In this document: positions 31,898 to 64,000 of the stretch, one piece after another
How positions within the stretch are numbered: position 1 is the stretch's first letter
Layout of the letters: each line of letters begins with the position of its first letter
NCBI RefSeq assembly: GCF_932526225.1
Contig: NC_064034.1
Coordinates: 15,264,887-15,328,886 of the forward strand
Length of the DNA: 64,000 nucleotides
Reading direction: 5' to 3'
Source of the DNA: Nematostella vectensis
Lineage: Eukaryota; Cnidaria; Anthozoa; Actiniaria; Edwardsiidae
Translations under genes and position numbers: made by a program
The notes under the pieces: model-generated
Databases searched by the model: none
What the model was told of the DNA's origin: nothing
What the model saw: only the letters and a program-made list of their open reading frames with translations

Positions 31898-32260
31898 ATG
31901 GAGGAACCTCAAGGAAGTACTAGTGCCCAGCATCTCGCGGAACCTGACAAACAAGCTGCGGAACAAACTGCTCATGAACCTGCACGTACGCCTTCGGCGT
32001 TAGTGGAGAGAATCACGAGCCCCGAACCACCCGCGACCCGACCTAAACACCCTGGTCGAGTCGAAGCCGGAAAGCGCTTGGCAAAGTGGAACCGACTTAA
32101 CAGAGCGAAGAAAAAAGCTGTGCAACACGTTGAGTCGCCGGTCGCTTGCGAGTCGCAGGGACGCGAGGGCTATCATGCCGAAGATACCTTCGGCATCATA
32201 CACACACCAGTCCCGGAAGGCAACTCCGTTTCGTCGGCTAGCTCTGTTATGGGCACGTAG
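31898..32260 (+). CDS. Small basic element protein (120 aa)
   Basis: ATG 31898 to TAG 32258-32260. The N-terminal third is polar and disordered. The middle has a basic patch, PGRVEAGKRLAKWNRLNRAK then KK, that suggests nucleic-acid binding. The last third is Ser/Val-rich and encoded partly by a hairpin (32175-32196). Function unknown; a DNA-condensing virion protein is one possibility. Confidence 0.45.
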   Translation: MEEPQGSTSAQHLAEPDKQAAEQTAHEPARTPSALVERITSPEPPATRPKHPGRVEAGKRLAKWNRLNRAKKKAVQHVESPVACESQGREGYHAEDTFGIIHTPVPEGNSVSSASSVMGT

Positions 32261-32476
32261 GCGAGAACTAGTTGCCGCGTTCACTCGTACACCAGCTGTT
32301 AAACAGCGAGCTACCGAAGGTACCGACGACGTGGCTCCGCCCGCAAGGCCGCCGCTGGCGGCCGCACTGCAACCACCGCTTGCCGTTCCGGCGAGCCGAC
32401 CCGAATAATGCAAATCTCGACTGTTAGCCATGTAGTAACGAGAGCCCCACCCATATCCGCACGTCCGTGCATCGCA

Positions 32477-32704
32477 ATGTCGACGACGCAGCAAAGCAAG
32501 ATTACAAAGACCATCACCGACGCCGCAGTCATAACCGGCCTCGTCGCCGGTATCGGCTGGGTTGGGCGCAAGGTCTTGCGCGAAGACTTCACCAAAGATC
32601 CCTCCGCGAACGCCATGAACTACGCAAAAATGCCGCCTGCCGCCGTTGCAGGTGCAGTCGCTTTGAAGGGTTACCTTGAGGACCAGAAGATCCTGCCCAT
32701 GTAG
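32477..32704 (+). CDS. Small membrane-type element protein (75 aa)
   Basis: ATG 32477 (MSTTQQSKITKTITDAAVIT) to TAG 32702-32704. There are two hydrophobic stretches, DAAVITGLVAGIGWVG and PPAAVAGAVALKGYL, separated by NAMNYAKM. The intact short frame with constrained-looking motifs suggests a genuine viral-type mini-gene. Function unknown. Confidence 0.5.
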   Translation: MSTTQQSKITKTITDAAVITGLVAGIGWVGRKVLREDFTKDPSANAMNYAKMPPAAVAGAVALKGYLEDQKILPM

Positions 32705-32786
32705 TAGTGTACTACACTACATGTGTAGGCCATGTATTAGACTCGTGTTCACGTACACAGTGTGCGAAACACTCACACACTACTCG

Positions 32787-32954
32787 ATGGCCTCCATCGC
32801 AATTTTGGTTGGTGGCGCCGTCCTAAACGCGACTGCATTCGTTGGTGGCAATTACCTCGCAAAGTTCCTGTCGAACGATGAGAGCCCTGCCTTAGCTGAG
32901 AAGGAGAGGCACGACAAGGCCTTCGAGAAATACCAACGAGACTATGGACGCTAG
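32787..32954 (+). CDS. Small membrane-anchored element protein (55 aa)
   Basis: ATG 32787 (MASIAILVGGAVLNATAF) to TAG 32952-32954: an N-terminal hydrophobic helix followed by a charged helix (EKERHDKAFEKYQRDYGR). The following integrase frame starts inside its last codons (ATG 32944). It may be the N-terminal part of a longer ancestral protein, because the charged helix ends abruptly. Confidence 0.45.
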   Translation: MASIAILVGGAVLNATAFVGGNYLAKFLSNDESPALAEKERHDKAFEKYQRDYGR

Positions 32955-33890
32955 CCAACTAGTCACTGCTAACCGAAGCCTCGAGTTGTTTTGTGCGCGC
33001 GCACACACAGACAGGGAGTGCGTTAAGAGATTCGCCAATGTCGTTCTCCGAGGGCCTACCGACTTCAGAAAGACCGATGGCAACCGCCTGTTAGAGACTG
33101 ACACACCTATTGCAATGTATTGCAATACATTGCCGACAATAATGGCGGCGAAGCGCATGTCCGGCGAAGAACTCGATGCGTTCCTTCGTCCTACATACTA
33201 CGCCAGAGGTGGCTTCCAGGGAGTGACCGCTCTGCATGCCAAACTTCCCAAGGGCTCAGCCTCCATAGACCGAGTGCGCAAGTGGGTAAGCTCGCAGCCC
33301 GTCGGGGGCTACACACAGACACCCCCTCCTCCGACTACCTACGCCCATTTCTCGGAGCAGATACCAAACCGTATCCACCAGTCGGACCTGCTATTCTTGC
33401 CAACCGCGGGTACAAGTATGCCCTGACTGTCGTTGACGTTGCTTCACGATATAAAGCCGCCCGCCCACTGAGGACTAAGAGCGCGGCCGTCGTCTCCCGC
33501 GAACTCGCTGACACCTATGCAGAGGTGTCAGCGAGTCTAAAGTCCTTATGGTTGATGACGGCACGGTGTTCAAGGGTGCTACCACAAAGCTCCTAACAGA
33601 CCACGGGGTGGAGGTCCGACGGGCTGAGCCAGTGCACCACAGGAGCCAAGCTTTCGCCGAGTCTTTCCATCGCTGGCTGGCACAGCGCCTATTTCGTTCG
33701 CAGTACTCGAAGGAGCTTGCATCCGGCGAAACAAACTGCGAGTGGGTTACCGCTTTGCCAATCATCATCTCGGACATAAACGCAACGAAGACTCGCGTGC
33801 TTTGAGAGGCGCGTGCCTCTCAAAGCCGCAAAGCCCCCCTTAGCGGTCGGAACGGAGATGTACATCGCCGTAAACGAGGGCGAGGGCTGG
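32944..33890 (+). pseudogene. Retroviral-type (rve, DDE) integrase, frameshifted
   Basis: From ATG 32944 the first frame carries a leader and GFQGVTALHAKLPKG, a short N-terminal helical domain, then PNRIHQSDLLFLP with the first catalytic Asp (about 33385). A frame change near 33410 moves to YKYALTVVDVASRYKAARPL (strands 2-3 of the RNase H-like fold). A second near 33540 leads to VDDGTVFKG (second Asp) and HHRSQAFAESFHRWLAQRLF with the third acid, ending LPIIISDINATKTRVL. A C-terminal chromo/SH3-like segment (AVGTEMYIAVNEGEG) reaches about 33890 and is cut by the LINE fragment. Integrases of this type insert Polintons and adintoviruses into host DNA. Broken in this copy. Confidence 0.8.
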
Positions 33891-34925
33891 TACTGCAGGA
33901 AATTAATGACTAATTCCCGACACTTTTTGGGGTTGAGCCTCATCCCACGCTCCGTAGCAAAATTGCAAATATCATTAACAATAAATGGCAGATAACTTGG
34001 CGAGCACCTGGGAATCACTTCAAAGATGGTGGTGTCATCAACATACTTAATGCGATATGGCCAAGTGCTCGCCAGCCTGTTTACAAGTATAGCAAACAAT
34101 AGTGGAGCAAGCTTAGTGCCTGTGGTACGCCCCCATTAGGGAACACAGGCGATGAGGTGTGGCCACTGATTTTGACGCGCTGTGGTCGGGCTGTGAGAAA
34201 GGCAGCAATCCAATTTTGGAGATACTCGTTGACTCCGAGGAGGTCGAGCTCAGACATTAAGACGTTATGGTCGACTAAGTCAAAGCCCTTTGAAAAGTCG
34301 GCAAAAAATATGCGCACATAATTTTTGCCTCTTTCAAGCGATTCAAGGATGCAATGGAGAAAATACACCAGGGCCAGCACAGTAGACTTCCCTGATACAG
34401 AGAACTGTTTAGGGTCAAGCTTATCCTTGACGCATGCGAATAGCGAATCAAGTGCAAATCCCTCCATAACTTTAGCTAACTGAGAAGTAAGGGTAATGGG
34501 TCTAAGGTCCTCACTCAGTCTTTGGAGGGGAGCACTTTGGCACTGGATGGACAATCGACTCCTTCAGTTCTTGGGGAACAAAGCCTTCCATCAATGAGGA
34601 ATTGTACAGGTTGCAGACGTTATCAGACAGTTCAGGGGCAAATTTCTTCCATATGACACTAGGGACTGGGTCAGGTCCAGATGACTTCTTCACTTTGAGG
34701 CGACTTAGGGCTTTAAGCGCCTTTCCAGGGGTGATAAGCAGTTCAGGGGGGACTGGCCCCGAGCAGGTAACTTGCTGGCTGATGGGCGCGAAATTAGACG
34801 TAAGACCAAGGAGAAACTCATTGAATCTTTCAGCAAGAATCTGGACCGACGGGGTAGAGTCATCCATCAGCTGGTGCCACCACTCATTTGAGACAACAGA
34901 GCCACTCAGACATTTGACTTTTAAG
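33890..34925 (-). pseudogene. Non-LTR (LINE) reverse transcriptase fragment
   Basis: Read from 34925 downwards: SDNVCNLYNSSLMEGFVP, LRPITLTSQLAKVMEGF, a finger/palm block with YVRIFFADFSKGFDLVDHN, NGGVPQ (the usual GVPQG block, frame lost just after), then YVDDTTIF with the catalytic Asp pair (about 34040), and NPKKCRELVINFLQ. The order and motifs fit a CR1/L2/jockey-type RT. Frames break near 34500 and 34120. No endonuclease or 3' tail is seen, so both ends are truncated. It abuts the integrase remnant at about 33885-33895. Confidence 0.88.
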
Positions 34926-34933
34926 CACTATCA

Positions 34934-35058
34934 TTTACATTTAGTCTTGAATATGATCCATTAGATACTCCCTACGGCCGTATAGCAGAATTGGAAGATG
35001 AAGGAATATATTTGAACATCCCCGGAGATGCGCAGAGCTTTCTGTGTCGCTCGTTTCT
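34934..35058 (+). other. Unassigned coding-like fragment
   Basis: An open stretch after TAA at 34922-34924 reads SLEYDPLDTPYGRIAELEDE and then GIYLNIPGDAQSFLC before a stop at 35057. The composition looks protein-like, but I do not recognise the family. It could be an exon relic, part of the interrupted element, or chance. Confidence 0.25.
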
Positions 35059-35299
35059 TTGCAGGAAAGTACGTCTATAGCAGGATAACCCCCCATAACG
35101 TTTCGTTTTACACCATTTTTACACTTCCACTGGGTACCAGAGAAGCTTCACTACCAACACGCGGCGACAGCGACTGAGGTTTTATCACTTGGCCGCGAAT
35201 GTTGGAGCTTTGGTACTTTGGTAGTGGAGCTTGGAGCCTTGCTTGGCGCTGTTAAAACTCTATCTCAGGATCCCTGTGCTTTTTTTCAGAGATAAATCT

Positions 35300-35601
35300 C
35301 CCGCCTCTTTTGTTGGCGCGTTGCATTCTGGTTGGTGTTTTGATATATCCCGGATGATCGAGCGCGAAAGCCGTTCAGGTTTGGCGCGCGTTCGAACATC
35401 GTGTTGATGTGCCTAAAAATCAATATGGCGGATGAGCGGACTTTACCACAGACCTTCCCTTCTTTTCCGCCGCATGTAGCGTGATAAGAGCATCTTAAAT
35501 CCACAGGGAGATATGCTCTTCCTTTGGAGTAGATCAGCGCGAATTCCTTGCAAGGTTTTCCCCCTTGTTACGGCGTAAAGGCTTGAAATTAGCGTGTTAA
35601 A
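35300..35601 (+). promoter_or_regulatory. Probable NIPBL promoter and 5' UTR
   Basis: CpG-richer than the flanks. Contains TTTGGCGCG (35380-35388, an E2F-like site), AATATGGCGG (35422-35431, YY1-like) and no TATA box, fitting a housekeeping cell-cycle gene. The start codon follows at 35602. Transcription start not determinable. Confidence 0.4.
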
Positions 35602-62626
<27,025 letters not shown>

Positions 62627-62870
62627 GTCTCCTACAGTGGAACCTCTATATAACAATTTGGTAAGGAACAGAAAATATAAACCGTTAAAACGCCAAAGCA
62701 TGCATCAGGTTTCTTAGCTCAGAGTGCATCAATGTTAACTGATACCTGTGATTATTTTGGCATTAAATAATACTTAGTGATAAACTTTTGTATGTTAATG
62801 AAAAACTGGCTCCTAAACATTGGCATAATACATCATACAACATGATGGATGGTGCACGGTCTATTTTACT

Positions 62871-63089
62871 GTCAGTGCAAATGGCAAATGGCAAATAGTA
62901 AATGGCAGTTCTAAGCCCGAACGGTGCTTCTGGGTACTAATCATTAGTAAAATTAAAGGTGTTAAATAAAGTCTAGCAATATCAGAGATATACATTGATG
63001 ATCTTTAATGGATAATTGTTTGATTTATCAATACTCTTCAGCATGGTTCCTTTCGGTCCTAGAACTGCCATTTGCCGTTTCGCACTGAC
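62871..63089. mobile_element. 219-bp MITE-like inverted-repeat element
   Basis: Ends GTCAGTGC...GCACTGAC. The arms share AAATGGCAGTTCTA (about 62901-62914) with its reverse complement (about 63058-63071), with extra copies of GGCAAAT in the left arm. Confidence 0.65.
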
Positions 63090-63099
63090 AACGTTTTTT

Positions 63100-63219
63100 G
63101 AAATAGGTATATATCACAATTCTTGATTGCCTTGTCCCTCCTTAACGTAATTCACATAACGATGGAAGATGCGGATAGTGACGATGAAGTGGTGGCAGAC
63201 CCAAGCTTTAAATGTTGAC
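63100..63219 (+). other. Possible alternative 3' terminal NIPBL exon
   Basis: After an acceptor-like TTTTTTGAAATAG (about 63096-63108) the frame is open to TGA at 63217-63219 and ends with an acidic peptide, MEDADSDDEVVADPSFKC. The NIPBL exon at 62468 contains an internal donor-like site (CCACGTAAAAAG), so splicing onto this exon is conceivable. No proof of frame or use. Confidence 0.25.
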
Positions 63220-63629
63220 ACTCGCCATAACTTATATAGACTTCAATCATTTCGATCTCATTGATTTCATGAAATTTTATTGTACATTTGACCAGAGAGA
63301 ATTAATTTTCCTACTTCATCAATTTTCTTTGATATGTTTTTATCTTTGCGCAAACTCAAACAGGCGTGAAAATACGTCCATTCCTTCGGTTGATTGTCAA
63401 TTTACAAGTCTAGTTTTTCATTCACGACAACAGTGATTTTATCCTTGTTACCAGAGGAAATCTCCAATTTCTGGTACCCAGTGTAAATGTAATATTCGTT
63501 GAATTACCATTATCTATTTATTTTAGTTGTAGTTTACGGATTTTGAGTAAACCCAAGTAACATGGTATCTCTCATTGAAATATTAATACAAAAGGCTTAA
63601 ATAGTCGTTACCGTAAACCAGAAGAATAA

Positions 63630-63722
63630 ATACAATGCACCAAAATCTGGTATTCAACTCTGAAGAAGTCTTATTAAAGACGAAAATTTGACAGAGTCGG
63701 AAAACAGTTTTTGGTGCATTGT
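63630..63722. mobile_element. Short relative of the 10321-10488 MITE
   Basis: Inverted ends ATACAATGCACCAAAA / TTTTGGTGCATTGT, and the interior (63660-63690) is nearly identical to the 10424-10455 interior stem-loop. 93 bp versus 168 bp. Confidence 0.8.
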
Positions 63723-64000
63723 CATTGAAATATTAAATATTGTTGCTTGACAATTAAGCGTCTGTCGTTTAACATTTATCAGAAGGCTTGGTTAAGAAAG
63801 TCCATTTTATGAGGTTACAATTTTATATGAGAAATGTAAATAAATAAATTATAATATGAAGATTTTGTGTTATTTTGTTAAATTGACCGACAGCCTATAC
63901 TTTTATTGCTTATTCCTTTTGGAAAGTCTCAAGTCTCGAGGATACGCCAGAATGGAAAATAGGATGATGAATAGTTTTCTTGAAGATATGTGTGACCGAC

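Larger units (their letters stand above)
31664..33826. other. Cluster of short perfect hairpins in the virus-like block
   Basis: Inverted repeats: 31664-31680 (8-bp arms, TCCGCACA), 31763-31777 (6 bp), 31797-31828 (14-bp arms, 1 mismatch), 32175-32196 (9 bp), 32347-32363 (7 bp), 32698-32723 (8 bp outer arms), 33112-33133 (22-bp perfect palindrome), 33503-33536 (14 bp, 6-nt loop), 33799-33826 (12 bp, 4-nt loop). Some lie between small genes, where they could affect 3'-end formation; those at 33503 and 33799 lie inside the integrase next to its breaks. Confidence 0.75.
26528..33890. mobile_element. Integrated virus-like element (Polinton/adintovirus-like), decayed
   Basis: An intronless block with tightly packed ORFs, GC-rich compared with the AT-rich host flanks. 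Hallmarks are a candidate double-jelly-roll capsid protein (29377), an A32/FtsK-HerA packaging-type ATPase directly downstream (30582) and a retroviral-type integrase (32944), together with small ORFs and a coiled-coil membrane protein. Polintons/Mavericks and adintoviruses combine capsid, ATPase and rve integrase, but also carry a protein-primed PolB and a protease, which I do not see here. I found no terminal inverted repeats; the right end is interrupted by a LINE. Limits are therefore those of the outermost recognisable genes. Several genes carry frameshifts or stops, so this copy is a relic. Confidence 0.75.
62627..64000. other. Downstream flank of NIPBL: 3' UTR candidate and small repeats
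   Basis: AT-rich. AATAAA at 62965-62970 is a candidate NIPBL polyadenylation signal. Two small inverted-repeat elements lie at 62871-63089 and 63630-63722. No other gene recognised. Confidence 0.5.

Noticed and set aside
32000-32494. 164-codon minus-strand frame in the virus-like block
   Set aside because: High GC makes long chance frames; it overlaps two plausible plus-strand genes and lacks motifs.
26528-33890. PolB or protease gene in the virus-like block
   Set aside because: I looked for PolB motifs (such as DTDS-type) and a cysteine-protease-like ORF in all frames and found nothing convincing; the DTD motif near 39.5 kb belongs to a different element.

Overview
The window looks like an intron-rich animal genome, most likely an anthozoan cnidarian (sea anemone, Nematostella-like). 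That is an inference from ancestral gene content (SMC2, a Rab19/43-type GTPase, a Kelch-like adaptor, NIPBL), short introns, TTAA-flanked elements and the types of repeats. No taxon-specific marker is decisive.

Host genes: (1) 509-16522 (+) is the C-terminal two thirds of condensin SMC2 in 23 exons; the N-terminal ATPase half lies upstream of the window. (2) 21414-19535 (-) is a three-exon Rab19/43-like GTPase of 209 aa. (3) 22135-25091 (+) is a four-exon BTB-BACK-Kelch protein of 595 aa, divergent from the Rab gene. (4) 35602-62626 (+) is NIPBL/Nipped-B, the cohesin loader, in 43 exons. The reconstructed NIPBL frame closes exactly at 6000 nt (1999 codons plus stop) and the SMC2 part at 2724 nt, which supports the exon calls. 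A condensin subunit and the cohesin loader lie on the same strand within 64 kb.

Mobile DNA: the large SMC2 hinge intron (1854-8578) holds a ~1 kb TTAA/TIR element, a degraded but structurally complete Ty3/Gypsy retrotransposon (3463-7751, 176-bp LTRs, TAAGC target duplication) and a piggyBac-type TTAA element. The 9.2-kb NIPBL intron (37724-46967) holds a tRNA-like repeat, a 3.9-kb element with long inverted arms and a decayed protein gene, and four copies of the ~1 kb TTAA element, three of them in a near-identical 1522-bp tandem array. Smaller fold-back elements are scattered elsewhere.

The most interesting region is 26.5-33.9 kb: a GC-rich, intronless, densely packed block unlike its AT-rich surroundings. 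It encodes a candidate double-jelly-roll major capsid protein (29377-30558), an A32/FtsK-HerA-like packaging ATPase with a frameshift (30582-31183), a retroviral-type (rve/DDE) integrase with frameshifts (32944-33890), a coiled-coil membrane protein on the other strand with two nonsense codons, a truncated spike-like ORF and several small conserved-looking ORFs. No DNA polymerase is visible. I read it as an integrated Polinton/adintovirus-like element, compact or truncated and partly decayed, whose right end is cut by a LINE reverse-transcriptase fragment (about 33890-34925, minus strand). Perfect short hairpins cluster in its right half.
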